From: Albidovulum sp.
Lineage (GTDB): Bacteria; Pseudomonadota; Alphaproteobacteria; Rhodobacterales; Rhodobacteraceae
Direction: 5' to 3'
Assembly: GCA_028823855.1 (NCBI GenBank)
Contig: JAPPFL010000025.1
Location: 1-64,000, forward strand
Length of the DNA: 64,000 bases
The position numbers and the translations under genes were made by a program. This document shows, piece by piece, positions 36,596-45,620 of the stretch (position 1 is its first letter; every line of letters starts with the position of its first letter). The notes under the pieces were generated by a model, which was not told the origin of the DNA, ran no database searches, and saw only the letters and a program-made list of their open reading frames with translations.

Positions 36596-37512
36596 CGCTT
36601 GCCTTCCCGCAACAGCGTATCGACGCACACGCGCCGGATGGCCTCGTGGTCGGCGTCCACGGCGATCTTGGCATTGGCTTTTTCTCCGGGAAGGACCGCG
36701 TTTACAATTGTTTGACCCCGCTTCGAGCCGGACAGAACGATTTCAACCGACGATTCCACGAATCCGAAAAGGCCGGGGCGAGCGAGGGCTACTGCCGCGA
36801 CCGGGTCGTAGATCGCCATTGAATCCCTGCCTCGTTCTAGTCCGATGTCCAGGTATCCCCGGGCGAGGTCCGCTAGCAGCGCGGCGTTTCTGCCGCCCAT
36901 TCCGGAAACATGCCGTACGTCGGATTCGCCAAAACGCACATTGCGGCAGATCTCGAGATCTACGATCGTCATGTCCACCTGCGCGGAAAGGAGTGTAGCG
37001 GCCGCTTCCGGGTCGACAAATGCATTGAACTCCGCCGACGGAGTATGGTTGCCCTGCCGAACGCTCCCGCCCATCCAGACGACCCGTTCGATTCTCTTTG
37101 CCAGTTCCGGGCTTGCGCCGACAACCGCGGCAATGTTCGTAAGTGGACCCAGTGCAAGCAGGATACTTCCGGAGCGCGACTCGATCCACTCCCGAATTGC
37201 TTCGAAAGCGCCTGGCTGGGCACACCCGGTGGATTTATCATCCAACGCCTTTTCTCTGCTCCGGATGCCTGTCGCGCCAAGGATGCGCTCCGCGGTCACT
37301 TTGCCGCCCAGCAATGCGGATTCCGCACCTTCGAATATCGGAAAGTCCCAGTCAAATGCGCGGGCGGCGGTGCATGCGTTTCGGACCACTTGCGGCAAGG
37401 CCGCGTTTCCGGCTACCAGCGACAATCCGTCGATCCGGATGCCTAGGCTTCCAATGGTCAAGATGGCCCAGAGATCATCAAATCCCATGTCGCTGTCGAT
37501 CCAGAGCCTCAC
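36592..37512 (-). CDS. Nucleoside hydrolase, inosine/uridine-preferring family
   Basis: Hydrolyses the N-glycosidic bond of nucleosides to base and ribose; 306 aa. The calcium-binding motif is DSDMGFDDLWA near the start (family DTDxGxDD, with Ser for Thr). SLVAGNAALPQVVRNA, LLALGPLTNIAAVV and VVWMGGSVRQGNHTPSAEFN follow the family closely, with the metal-binding MAIYDPVAAVALARP late. Overlaps the ABC ATPase gene and ade by 4 bases each (ATGA). Together with adenine deaminase it would turn purine nucleosides into salvageable bases. Exact nucleoside preference cannot be read from sequence. Confidence 0.92.
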   Translation of the reverse strand: MRLWIDSDMGFDDLWAILTIGSLGIRIDGLSLVAGNAALPQVVRNACTAARAFDWDFPIFEGAESALLGGKVTAERILGATGIRSREKALDDKSTGCAQPGAFEAIREWIESRSGSILLALGPLTNIAAVVGASPELAKRIERVVWMGGSVRQGNHTPSAEFNAFVDPEAAATLLSAQVDMTIVDLEICRNVRFGESDVRHVSGMGGRNAALLADLARGYLDIGLERGRDSMAIYDPVAAVALARPGLFGFVESSVEIVLSGSKRGQTIVNAVLPGEKANAKIAVDADHEAIRRVCVDTLLREGKR

Positions 37513-38534
37513 TTGCCGGTCCCCGGCAGACGATGCGCCTTGGCGAGCGGAAGTTCAAACGCAACTAGCCCGCCGATCGTATGCGGCGGCGCATCGGCTG
37601 GCGCCTGCGCCTTGATCTTGCCAAGACCGGTATCCAGAACGTATTCCCTGTACTGTCCGGCAAAGGACGCTCCGATAACGCGTCCCTGCATCGGTCCGGA
37701 ACCTAGGATTACCTCGGCCGGGCGCCATGCGAGAGCGTCGCTTCCAGGCAATTCTTCGCCGGTGTCCGTCGAACCGAAATCCGAGGTCAGCATGCCGTTC
37801 CGGAAATAGAGTATGTTGTCGAAGCCGACAAAGTCGGCAACAAAAACATCCCGCGGCCTGTTGTAAATTTCCTCCGGCGTGCCGGTCTGCACGGCGATCC
37901 CGTCTTTCATGACCACAATCCTGTCCGCGAGAGCCAGCGCTTCAGACTGGTCGTGGGTGACAAAAACCATTGTTACGCCTGTCTCGAGCTGCAGGCGCTG
38001 CAGTTCCGTTCTCATTTCTAGCCTTAGCCTTGCGTCTAGATTTGAAAGCGGTTCGTCCAGGAGCAGCAATTTGGGTTCCATGACAAGCGAGCGGGCAAGG
38101 GCGAGGCGCTGCTGCTGGCCGCCGGACAGCTCGGCCGGGTTTCTTCGGGCAAATCCTTCCAGTCCTACCGTTGCAAGCGCCGCCCGCGATCTGGCATCAA
38201 TGGACGGCTTCGGCTCTCGCTTTATTCGCAGGCCGAATGCGACGTTTTCAAAAACTGAAAGGTGGGGAAAAAGCGCATATGATTGAAATACCAGGCCGAC
38301 ATTTCGCTTGCTCGGGGGCGTGTATGTAACGTCCGCGCCGTCGATGAAAATCCGCCCGGCGGCAGGCGCCAGAAGCCCGGCAATCGCGCGCATCGTGGTC
38401 GTCTTCCCGCATCCCGACGGCCCGAGCAGCGCAAGCAGCTCTCCCCGCGTGATTGCCAGATCGAGATCGTGTACGGCGACGGTCTCGCCGTAGGCCAGCT
38501 TCAACCGCTCCAGCACTACGTAGTCATCAGACAT
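37509..38534 (-). CDS. ABC transporter ATP-binding protein, PotA type
   Basis: ATPase subunit of an importer, 341 aa. Walker A GPSGCGKTTTMRAIAG, Q-loop GLVFQSYALFPHLSVFENV, signature ELSGGQQQRLALARSL, Walker B LLLLDEPLSNLDARLR, and H-loop VFVTHDQSEALALADRI are intact. A C-terminal TOBE-like part (about residues 240-340) is typical of polyamine/iron/thiamine-class ATPases. Overlaps the permease gene by 8 bases and the nucleoside hydrolase by 4. Confidence 0.95.
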   Translation of the reverse strand: MSDDYVVLERLKLAYGETVAVHDLDLAITRGELLALLGPSGCGKTTTMRAIAGLLAPAAGRIFIDGADVTYTPPSKRNVGLVFQSYALFPHLSVFENVAFGLRIKREPKPSIDARSRAALATVGLEGFARRNPAELSGGQQQRLALARSLVMEPKLLLLDEPLSNLDARLRLEMRTELQRLQLETGVTMVFVTHDQSEALALADRIVVMKDGIAVQTGTPEEIYNRPRDVFVADFVGFDNILYFRNGMLTSDFGSTDTGEELPGSDALAWRPAEVILGSGPMQGRVIGASFAGQYREYVLDTGLGKIKAQAPADAPPHTIGGLVAFELPLAKAHRLPGTGK

Positions 38535-39309
38535 AGCGCGAGAGTCCCAAAAAGCGCTCGGCGGCGAAGACGATGGCTATCGAAAGGAATGCCAGGAGGG
38601 CGGAAAGCGCTGCAACGGAGGGGTCGTAGGTCATTTCGATATATGCCAGCATGTCAATCGGAAGCGTCCTAACTCCGGGCCCGGACAGAAATAGGGAAAC
38701 GGGAACCTGGTTGAAGCTTGTCACGAATCCCAGGATAAACGCGGCAAGGATTCCTCCCCGGATATTGGGCAAAACTGCGCGCGCGAACGCCCCGAAACGA
38801 GAGCAACCGAGAAGCACTGCCGCTTCCTCGATATCGGGACGGAGGTTTTCCAGGCTCGCGGATACGACCCTAACCGAATATGGAAGGACAAGCGCCGTAT
38901 GGGCAAGGAACAAGGCTAGCGTAACGGTCATCCCGACCGGAATCACCAGGTATCGGAGCAGGGCAAGCCCGACAATTATTCCTGGAACGATGATCGGCGC
39001 AGCGACTGCCATCCTGACGGCTTCGCCAAATGGAATCCGGTATCTGGTTACGGCGTAGGCCGCCGGAACGCCGAGTATGAGCGACGCGACCGTCCCGAAA
39101 ACGGCAAGGAACATGGAGAGCCCGAAACTGGCCCGGAAGCTCTTGACCTCGAATACGGCAATTACCCAGCGCAGGGAAAAACCCTGCGGGGGGAAGGCAA
39201 GCGAACTTCCTGCGGAGAGCGCGGCGGCGATTATGATTAGGAACGGGCCGATAAGGAAAGCAAGGGTCAGGAAAATTACGATGCGCGCTACCCACAAGTT
39301 TCTCTTCAT
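38527..39309 (-). CDS. ABC transporter permease, PotC type
   Basis: Inner-membrane permease of 260 aa with about six membrane spans (first at residues 10-32). The cytoplasmic EAA loop, LENLRPDIEEAAVLLGCSRF with GAFARAVLPNIRGGI, shows the ATPase contact. It pairs with the PotB-type permease, with which it overlaps by 4 bases (ATGA). Confidence 0.94.
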   Translation of the reverse strand: MKRNLWVARIVIFLTLAFLIGPFLIIIAAALSAGSSLAFPPQGFSLRWVIAVFEVKSFRASFGLSMFLAVFGTVASLILGVPAAYAVTRYRIPFGEAVRMAVAAPIIVPGIIVGLALLRYLVIPVGMTVTLALFLAHTALVLPYSVRVVSASLENLRPDIEEAAVLLGCSRFGAFARAVLPNIRGGILAAFILGFVTSFNQVPVSLFLSGPGVRTLPIDMLAYIEMTYDPSVAALSALLAFLSIAIVFAAERFLGLSRYV

Positions 39310-40139
39310 GGCTGGGCGCCCCGCTTCGAAGCAGCGACTCGCTTGAGCAGCATGTATGTCGAAAAACTCATGACAATGAGTATCATGGCGATGACGCTGG
39401 CCGAAAGGAAATCGTTGGCAACTGTCACGCGCTGATAGAGCAAAGTTTCCAGCATGAGTACTTTCGCCCCTCCGAGAATCGCGGGCGTAATGTATGCCGT
39501 TAGCGATCCCGTGAATACGAGAGTTCCGCCGATGACGAGGCCTTCCCGGGTCAATGGGAGAATAATTCGGATGAACACTTGCGGCCAGCTTGCGCCGAGG
39601 ACTCGGGCAGCGGAAATGGCATCCCGGGGGAGGTTTTCCATGGCGCTAACCAGGGAAATGATCATGAGCGGCATGAACAACTGGAGCAGGCCTATGAACA
39701 CTGCAGTTTCCGTGAACAGGATCCTGACGGGCGCGTCAGTCAGCCCGAGTCCGGTGAGTGCCTTGTTTACGATTCCGGTTCGCCCGAGGATCACTATCCA
39801 GGCGTAGGTTCTTGCAACCGGAGAAATCATTAGCGGAAGGACGACAAGTCCGAAAATTCTTCCCCTGCTGGTAGGATCAAGTCCTACGATGCAGAATGCC
39901 GCGACGTATCCGACAATTGCCGACACCGCCGTAACCAGAAATCCGAGCTTAAGCGTGCGGAAGAAGACAGTCTGGTTCAGCGGCTTGGAAAAGAACTCGA
40001 CATAAGCGGCGATCGACCATGAACCGTCAGATCGAAACGCTTCTGACAGTAGAATGCAGACAGGTATTAGAAAAACTGCGACGGCAAAGACGGCCGCAGG
40101 CAAGACCAGCGCCAGCGCCTCTGTCTTGTTGGTGAGCAT
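39306..40139 (-). CDS. ABC transporter permease, PotB type
   Basis: Inner-membrane permease of 277 aa with six predicted spans, the first at about residues 8-32. The EAA-like loop is MENLPRDAISAARVLGASWP with QVFIRIILPLTREGL, and the last span is followed by a basic tail. First gene after the binding protein, from which it is separated by 51 bases containing a strong hairpin. Confidence 0.94.
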   Translation of the reverse strand: MLTNKTEALALVLPAAVFAVAVFLIPVCILLSEAFRSDGSWSIAAYVEFFSKPLNQTVFFRTLKLGFLVTAVSAIVGYVAAFCIVGLDPTSRGRIFGLVVLPLMISPVARTYAWIVILGRTGIVNKALTGLGLTDAPVRILFTETAVFIGLLQLFMPLMIISLVSAMENLPRDAISAARVLGASWPQVFIRIILPLTREGLVIGGTLVFTGSLTAYITPAILGGAKVLMLETLLYQRVTVANDFLSASVIAMILIVMSFSTYMLLKRVAASKRGAQP

Positions 40140-40153
40140 CGGGGCTGAAATGC

Positions 40154-40183
40154 GGCGAAGCGGCTCTGCGGAGCCGCTTCGCC
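40154..40183 (-). promoter_or_regulatory. Intercistronic hairpin after the ABC binding-protein gene
   Basis: Perfect 13-bp stem (40154-40166 with 40171-40183) and a 4-base loop, lying between the binding-protein stop and the PotB start. There is no T run after it, so it is more likely to stabilise the upstream mRNA end or reduce read-through than to terminate fully. That would allow more binding protein than permease, as in maltose and histidine operons. Confidence 0.65.
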
Positions 40184-40190
40184 AAATCGA

Positions 40191-41210
40191 CTATTGAATA
40201 ACCTTTTCGTTCCAAGTGTTTATCCAGTCTTCCCGGTTGTCCAGGATGACCGACGGTTCAAGCATATTGAGCGAATCGACCAGATCGGCTCCATATGACA
40301 GGTTTGCGGCGGCTTCGTCCGAAACCACGACTTCACTGTTCGCAGGACTGTCCACAAGCGCCTCCGCCAGCCTGGTCTGGACCTCTGTCGACAACCAGTA
40401 ATCCATGAATTCGAGCGCCAGCTCTTCGTTTCCGTTGTCCTTGGTCATGATCATGACGTTGACGCCACCGGTCTGCCCTTCGCTCGGGGTCGCCCAGGCG
40501 ATCGGAAGCTCGCTGCCGGCAAACCGGCTCCACGCAAATCGGCCCACTGGCGCCGCGTAGACCTCCTCCTGCTGAAAGAGCTGCGCAAGCTGGGAAGATC
40601 TGGCGTAGTAGGTCACGAAATTCTCAGATTTATCTCCGATGGCCGATATCGGCGCATCCATGGAAGGACTGTCATCGCCGAGCGCCTTGCCAAGCATATA
40701 GAGCGAAATCGGGGCTTGAGTCGTCGTGATGTCCGGAAAGGCAACGAAACCGGCCACATCTTCTGACAGCAGGTCGCCCCAGCTGTCGATGGCCACCTGG
40801 TCGGAACGGTAAACGATGGACGTTGCATAGAACGTGTAGCCGACCGCGAGGTTGTCTCCGAGAGGGTCTTTGGCAAAGTCGTAAAGCTTGCCGTAGTTCG
40901 ACAGTTTTGCGACGTCGATGGGCTGCAACAGGCCCTTCCTGCTCGCGGCAAGCGCATCGTGAGTGGATATCACTGCCATATCGATCACGGGATCGGCTGC
41001 GTTGGCCTCGATCTTCGCCAGCCGTTCGACGCTGTTTCCGGTCTCAACAACGATTTCGCAACCGCAAATTTCCTCAAATGGCGCATACAGCAACTCCTCG
41101 AACGTATCCTGGTTGAATCCGTAAACGGAAATGGTCAGCGTTTTGTCCGCCGGCTGGGCGGGTCCTGCCGCCAATGCGGTTGCGAAAGCCATCAAAAGGG
41201 TTTTGCGCAT
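40191..41210 (-). CDS. ABC transporter substrate-binding protein, PotD type
   Basis: Periplasmic solute-binding protein, 339 aa, with a signal peptide (basic start, hydrophobic core, cut near APAQPA-type residues at about 20). The mature chain opens with KTLTISVYGFNQDTFEELLY, as in polyamine/iron-type binding proteins. VETGNSVERLAKI, IDMAVISTHDALAASRKGLL and an AYNVGYTFYATSIVY-like segment are consistent. Strong AAGGAG 8 bases before ATG at 41210. It heads the operon with nucleoside hydrolase and adenine deaminase. The ligand is therefore predicted to be a purine or nucleoside, although the family is better known for polyamines, thiamine and iron. Confidence 0.92.
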   Translation of the reverse strand: MRKTLLMAFATALAAGPAQPADKTLTISVYGFNQDTFEELLYAPFEEICGCEIVVETGNSVERLAKIEANAADPVIDMAVISTHDALAASRKGLLQPIDVAKLSNYGKLYDFAKDPLGDNLAVGYTFYATSIVYRSDQVAIDSWGDLLSEDVAGFVAFPDITTTQAPISLYMLGKALGDDSPSMDAPISAIGDKSENFVTYYARSSQLAQLFQQEEVYAAPVGRFAWSRFAGSELPIAWATPSEGQTGGVNVMIMTKDNGNEELALEFMDYWLSTEVQTRLAEALVDSPANSEVVVSDEAAANLSYGADLVDSLNMLEPSVILDNREDWINTWNEKVIQ

Positions 41211-41605
41211 TAGTTTTCTCCTTCATTTCGATTTTGAGTAGATTTAGTCCATAATGCCGGTCACCCGGAAGCGGCATGCATCAAGGAATATTTTATTGAC
41301 ACTGCCAAATCTGCTGGCGGCACGGTGAAGAATCGAGCCCGGATCCGGATTGCATGATCACCCGCCGAAATAATGCGGCATCGACCGGCGGACTCGAAAC
41401 GAGACAAAAATTCGTCAGCAAAGGCGTAGAACCTCGAGTTGGACGACTGAGGGCAGTCATAGTCGAAACTACAGGGCGCGGCAATGAATTGCCGACAGGA
41501 GCGGGACATGTCCGCGCGACGCCCGCAGGCTTCCAGTGGATTGTCGGCGATCCCTCCTCGTGTTATTCAAGAGACCAAAAATTGTGTGAATCTTGCCGGC
41601 GAATT
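41211..41605. other. Intergenic region ahead of the ABC/purine operon
   Basis: About 395 bases between glmS and the binding-protein gene, both on the minus strand. It should contain the operon promoter and perhaps a regulator site. I see no riboswitch-like fold or clear promoter boxes. Confidence 0.4.
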
Positions 41606-43426
41606 TCATTCGACGGTAACAGATTTCGCCAGATTTCGAGGCTGGTCGACATCCGTTCCTCTGGCCACTGCCGTATGGTACGCGAGCTGCTGCACCGAAA
41701 TTGCGTAGACGATCGGCGCGATTGTCGGTTCGACGGTCGGCATGACAATCATTCGCGTATCGGTAGCGCCGACGATTTCCGCGCCTCTTGAATCTAAAAT
41801 AAGGTGAACGTATCCTCCACGCGCCTTGACTTCTTCATAGTTTGACAATGTTTTCTCGAACAGCGGTCCGCTTGGCAAGAGAACGAATATTGGAGTGTTG
41901 GCTTCGACTAGCGCGATCGGGCCGTGCTTCAGCTCTCCTCCCGCGAATCCTTCCGCGTGAATGTAGCTAATTTCCTTTAGTTTCAAGGCGCCTTCCAGCG
42001 CCAAGGGGTACATGGTTCCGCGACCGAAGAATATCGCGTTCCGAGCGCCGCTGAGACCCAATGCGATTTCCTTTATGGAAGACTCCGCAGCGAAAGCCTG
42101 GTTCACGAAGCCCGGAACAGACTTGAACTGCGAAAAATACTCGTCCGCGCGTTCGGCGTCCAAAAATCTTCGGTGCTCGCCGGCTGCGACGGAAAGGATG
42201 CCCAGCACCGCCAATTGGCACGTAAAAGCCTTTGTCGAGGCGACGCTAGTTTCAATGCCCGCGCATGTGGGAACGACAATATCGCATTCGCGGGCAATCG
42301 AGCTGTTGACATTGTTCAAGATTCCAACCGTCCGGACAGCGCAATTTTTCGCATACCGGAGCGCGGCAAGAGAATCAGCTGTTTCACCGGACTGACTTAC
42401 GAAAATCGCAAGCGTACGGTTGTCGATCCATGGCGACCTGTACCTGAATTCCGACGCTATATCGACGTCCGCAGGCATGCCGGCGAATTGTTCGAACCAG
42501 TATTTGGCTACGCTGCACGCGTAGTGCGCAGTTCCGCAGGCGATGAGAGACACTCTATCGAAATCGGCGAAATCGAGACCGGCGGGCAAATCAATATGTC
42601 GGTTTCCGGGCGCCGCGAATTGCGCGATCGCATTGCGAAGGGCGACGGGCTGTTCCACAATTTCCTTGGCCATGAAGTGATCGAAGCCGCGCTTGTCCGC
42701 CATTCCCGAGTCCAAATGCAATTTGTGCTCGCGGCGCTTTACGGTATTGCCGTCGTCGTCGAAAAAAACTGCGCCTGAACTCTTCACTACGACTTTGTCG
42801 CCTTCTTCGAGAAAAGTTATCCTCGACGTTAGCGGCGCGAGCGCGTAGGCGTCCGAAGCCAGAAAGACCTCGCCGTCGCCATGGCCGATTGCAAGCGGCG
42901 AACCTTTTCGGGTCGCGAAAATAAAATCTTCGTTGCCGTCGAAAAGAAAGCAAAGCGCGAAAGTTCCTCTCAGGATGCTTATCGTTTTTGAAGCGGCCCT
43001 GTACGGGTCATTTCCCTCATCCAAATAACATTCGCATAGTTTTGCTACTGTTTCCGTATCGGTTTCGGATTCGAATTCGTAGCCTTTGCTCGAGAGCGTT
43101 CTTCGGATTTCGCGATAGTTTTCGACAATTCCATTGTGAACGACCGCTACTTTTCCGGCTCGGTGCGGATGCGCATTGTTCAGAGTCGCTCGTCCGTGCG
43201 TGGCCCACCGAGTATGTCCAATTCCGGTCGTTCCCGGTAGCGGTTCGCTTTCTAGCTTGTCGGATAAATTCGAGATTTTACCGATGGACCGCCTCCGCGC
43301 CAGTTTTCCCGCGTGCACGGTCGCGATTCCTGCGCTATCGTATCCTCGGTATTCAAGCCGCTTCAAAGCGTTGAGAAGAAATGGCGCTGCATCGTTGCGA
43401 CCGGCTATCCCTACAATGCCGCACAT
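41606..43426 (-). CDS. glmS: Glutamine-fructose-6-phosphate aminotransferase
   Basis: Makes glucosamine-6-phosphate from fructose-6-phosphate and glutamine, the first step of UDP-GlcNAc synthesis; 606 aa. The N-terminal glutaminase domain starts CGIVGIAG, whose Cys becomes the nucleophile, followed by GYDSAGIA, GHTRWATHG and AVVHNGIVENYRE. Two SIS domains follow with SQSGETADSLAALRYAK and GRGTMYPLALEGALKLKEI, and the family C-terminus is DQPRNLAKSVTVE. Lies 4 bases after glmU, so the two are co-transcribed. Confidence 0.97.
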   Translation of the reverse strand: MCGIVGIAGRNDAAPFLLNALKRLEYRGYDSAGIATVHAGKLARRRSIGKISNLSDKLESEPLPGTTGIGHTRWATHGRATLNNAHPHRAGKVAVVHNGIVENYREIRRTLSSKGYEFESETDTETVAKLCECYLDEGNDPYRAASKTISILRGTFALCFLFDGNEDFIFATRKGSPLAIGHGDGEVFLASDAYALAPLTSRITFLEEGDKVVVKSSGAVFFDDDGNTVKRREHKLHLDSGMADKRGFDHFMAKEIVEQPVALRNAIAQFAAPGNRHIDLPAGLDFADFDRVSLIACGTAHYACSVAKYWFEQFAGMPADVDIASEFRYRSPWIDNRTLAIFVSQSGETADSLAALRYAKNCAVRTVGILNNVNSSIARECDIVVPTCAGIETSVASTKAFTCQLAVLGILSVAAGEHRRFLDAERADEYFSQFKSVPGFVNQAFAAESSIKEIALGLSGARNAIFFGRGTMYPLALEGALKLKEISYIHAEGFAGGELKHGPIALVEANTPIFVLLPSGPLFEKTLSNYEEVKARGGYVHLILDSRGAEIVGATDTRMIVMPTVEPTIAPIVYAISVQQLAYHTAVARGTDVDQPRNLAKSVTVE

Positions 43427-43430
43427 GTAG

Positions 43431-44774
43431 TCACTCCATTTTCAACTTTCGCAGCCGCCTCATAATTCGCGATGCCATGCCGGGTTTGTTGATTTGGCGC
43501 ATGCGCGAAATGGCGAGCGCGTCAGGCGGAACATTCGTCGTAACGACCGAGCCGGCGCCGACCATGGATCCGTCGCCGATCTCAATCGGCGCGATCAAGA
43601 GCGAATTCGATCCCAGGAATACATTATCGCCTACGATTGTTCGATGCTTGCTCACTCCGTCGTAGTTGCAAGTTATGGTTCCCGCGCCGACGTTGGACTT
43701 TTCTCCAACGGCGGCGTCGCCGACGTATGACAAGTGCGGCACTTTGCTGCCTTGGCCGATTCGAGAGGCTTTGATTTCGACGAAGTTTCCCACTTTGGAA
43801 TCCGCGCAAAGCTCTGTACCGGGGCGTAGACGCGCAAATGGACCGACAACTGCGTTCATTCCGACATCGCAGCCTTCAAGATAGGAGAAGCATCGAATTC
43901 GCGCGCCGCGATGTACGAATACGCCGGGGCCGAACACCACATTTGGTTCAACAACGGTGTCGATTCCGAGATTGGTGTCGAAGGAGAAGTAAACCGAATT
44001 TGGCTGGACAAGCGTCGCTCCCGCCGACATCGCCGCGATTCTTGACCTCCGCTGGAAAACCGCTTCGGCCGATGCCAATTCCACGCGCGAGTTCACGCCT
44101 AGCGTTTCTTCCTCTTCGCATTCGACCGCCTGGCATGCCAGGCCGCGGCGTTTCGCTCTTTCGACCACGTCTGTAAGGTAGACTTCCTCGGCTGAGTTGC
44201 CGGCATCAATCTCGCCTAGAAGATCGAACAGAACGCTTTTTGAAGCGCAAAGCACGCCGCTGTTGCAGAATTCGATCGAGAGTTCCGAACTGTTGGCATC
44301 CTTGTGCTCGACAATTTTCCCGAGAGAACCATCGGGTGCCAGCAGCAGCCGTCCATACCCTGTCGGATCCGATGCCTTGAATCCTAAAACCGAGACCGCG
44401 CTGCCGGCCTCGACGGACGCTATGAGCTTGTTGAGAGTGGAGTGCCGTACAAATGGCGTATCGGAATACAAAACAACGAGTTTCCCCCGGAATCGGTCGA
44501 GTTTCTTCCGGGCTGCCAGTACGGCGTGCCCGGTGCCCTTCGGTTCGTTTTGCACGACGAATTCCGCATCTATCCCCTTGGCCGCGGCACAATCCCTGAT
44601 TTTGTCGCCGTCTTTTCCAACCACGAGTATTGTCTTCTCGGGACGCAGTTTTTGCGATAGGCGCCAAGCATGCAGTAGGAGCGGCGCGTTGCCGATCTCG
44701 TGCAATACTTTCGGGAAGCCGGAGTTCATTCTCGTCCCTTTGCCGGCAGCAAGAATTACAGTTGCGATTGCCAC
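43431..44774 (-). CDS. glmU: Bifunctional N-acetylglucosamine-1-phosphate uridyltransferase / glucosamine-1-phosphate acetyltransferase
   Basis: Makes UDP-GlcNAc; 447 aa. The uridyltransferase domain opens with VILAAGKGTRMNSGFPKVLH, with LYSDTPFVRHSTLN and QNEPKGTGHAVLAA. The left-handed helix domain carries hexapeptides such as GPFARLRPGTELC, VGNFVEIKASRIG, GAGTITCNYDGVSKH and the FLGSNSLLIAPIEIGDGS end. The frame is open to 44915, but GTG at 44774 with AGGAAA 6 bases upstream is the proper start. Divergent from the phosphatase gene. Confidence 0.96.
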   Translation of the reverse strand: MAIATVILAAGKGTRMNSGFPKVLHEIGNAPLLLHAWRLSQKLRPEKTILVVGKDGDKIRDCAAAKGIDAEFVVQNEPKGTGHAVLAARKKLDRFRGKLVVLYSDTPFVRHSTLNKLIASVEAGSAVSVLGFKASDPTGYGRLLLAPDGSLGKIVEHKDANSSELSIEFCNSGVLCASKSVLFDLLGEIDAGNSAEEVYLTDVVERAKRRGLACQAVECEEEETLGVNSRVELASAEAVFQRRSRIAAMSAGATLVQPNSVYFSFDTNLGIDTVVEPNVVFGPGVFVHRGARIRCFSYLEGCDVGMNAVVGPFARLRPGTELCADSKVGNFVEIKASRIGQGSKVPHLSYVGDAAVGEKSNVGAGTITCNYDGVSKHRTIVGDNVFLGSNSLLIAPIEIGDGSMVGAGSVVTTNVPPDALAISRMRQINKPGMASRIMRRLRKLKME

Positions 44775-44902
44775 TCGATTTCCTTTTTTGTAGCCGATAA
44801 TAGCCTGTGTTTCCGGCTCTGCAAGCCCAAGGGTTTTATTCAGATGGAATTTAATATCTATTGCGGGTTCCCGAAATCTATTTGATTCGCCTCTGGCATT
44901 CC

Positions 44903-45571
44903 ATGCGCGCCGCAATATTCGATCTTGACGGAACTTTGGCCGACACTAGCGGCGACTTGATCGCCGCGGCAAATTCATGTTTCAGGAACATGGGCTGCAG
45001 CGCTTTGCTCGATCCCGAAGCTGACAAGATCGTCGCTTTTCAGGGCGGGCGCGCGATGCTTCGCCTGGGATTTACGAGGCTGCGGGGAAGACCGCCGCCG
45101 GAAGACGAGGTCGACGAGCAGTACCCTTTGCTTCTGGAAGCATACGAAAAGGATATCGACCGCTTTACGATCGTCTATCCCGGCGTTCGCGGCGCACTCG
45201 AGAATCTGATATCGGCGGGTTGGGTCCTCGGCGTTTGCACCAACAAGCCGGAAGCGCTCGCCCGCAAGCTTCTAATAAGGCTCGGGCTACTAGAATTCAT
45301 GCGCTCACTCGTCGGAGCCGACACCCTGCCGTATCGCAAGCCGAATCCCGAGCCGTTCGTCGAAGCGGTCACCCGGGCGGGCGCTCGGGTCGAAAACTCG
45401 ATTTTTGTGGGAGATACCGAAATAGACAGGGATACCGCGCGCGCCGCCGGGGCTGCGGCGGTCTTGGTCGCCTTCGGGCCGGCGGGCGAACAATTGCGAC
45501 AGCTGGAGCCGGATGCGATGCTTGCCCATTACGATGAACTACCGAATTTGGCCTCCGCACTTGTTAAATGA
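44903..45571 (+). CDS. gph: Phosphoglycolate phosphatase, HAD superfamily
   Basis: HAD hydrolase of 222 aa that would clear 2-phosphoglycolate. The nucleophile is in AAIFDLDGTLADTSGDL; motif II is LGVCTNKPEALARKLL; motifs III and IV are seen in YRKPNPEPFVEAV and FVGDTEIDRDTARAAG. A cap domain of C1 type (residues about 20-90) is present. ATG at 44903 is preferred over an in-frame start at 44861 because it starts the first strand. A ROK or sugar phosphatase role is possible. Confidence 0.88.
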   Translation: MRAAIFDLDGTLADTSGDLIAAANSCFRNMGCSALLDPEADKIVAFQGGRAMLRLGFTRLRGRPPPEDEVDEQYPLLLEAYEKDIDRFTIVYPGVRGALENLISAGWVLGVCTNKPEALARKLLIRLGLLEFMRSLVGADTLPYRKPNPEPFVEAVTRAGARVENSIFVGDTEIDRDTARAAGAAAVLVAFGPAGEQLRQLEPDAMLAHYDELPNLASALVK

Positions 45572-45620
45572 ATTCGCGAACGGGAATTCGCGCGGTCCAT
45601 AGGTCGCTGGACCGGGGAAA

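Noticed and set aside
45571-45600. Repeat GAATTCGCG near the end of gph as a terminator
   Set aside because: The two copies are direct, not inverted, so they cannot form a hairpin.
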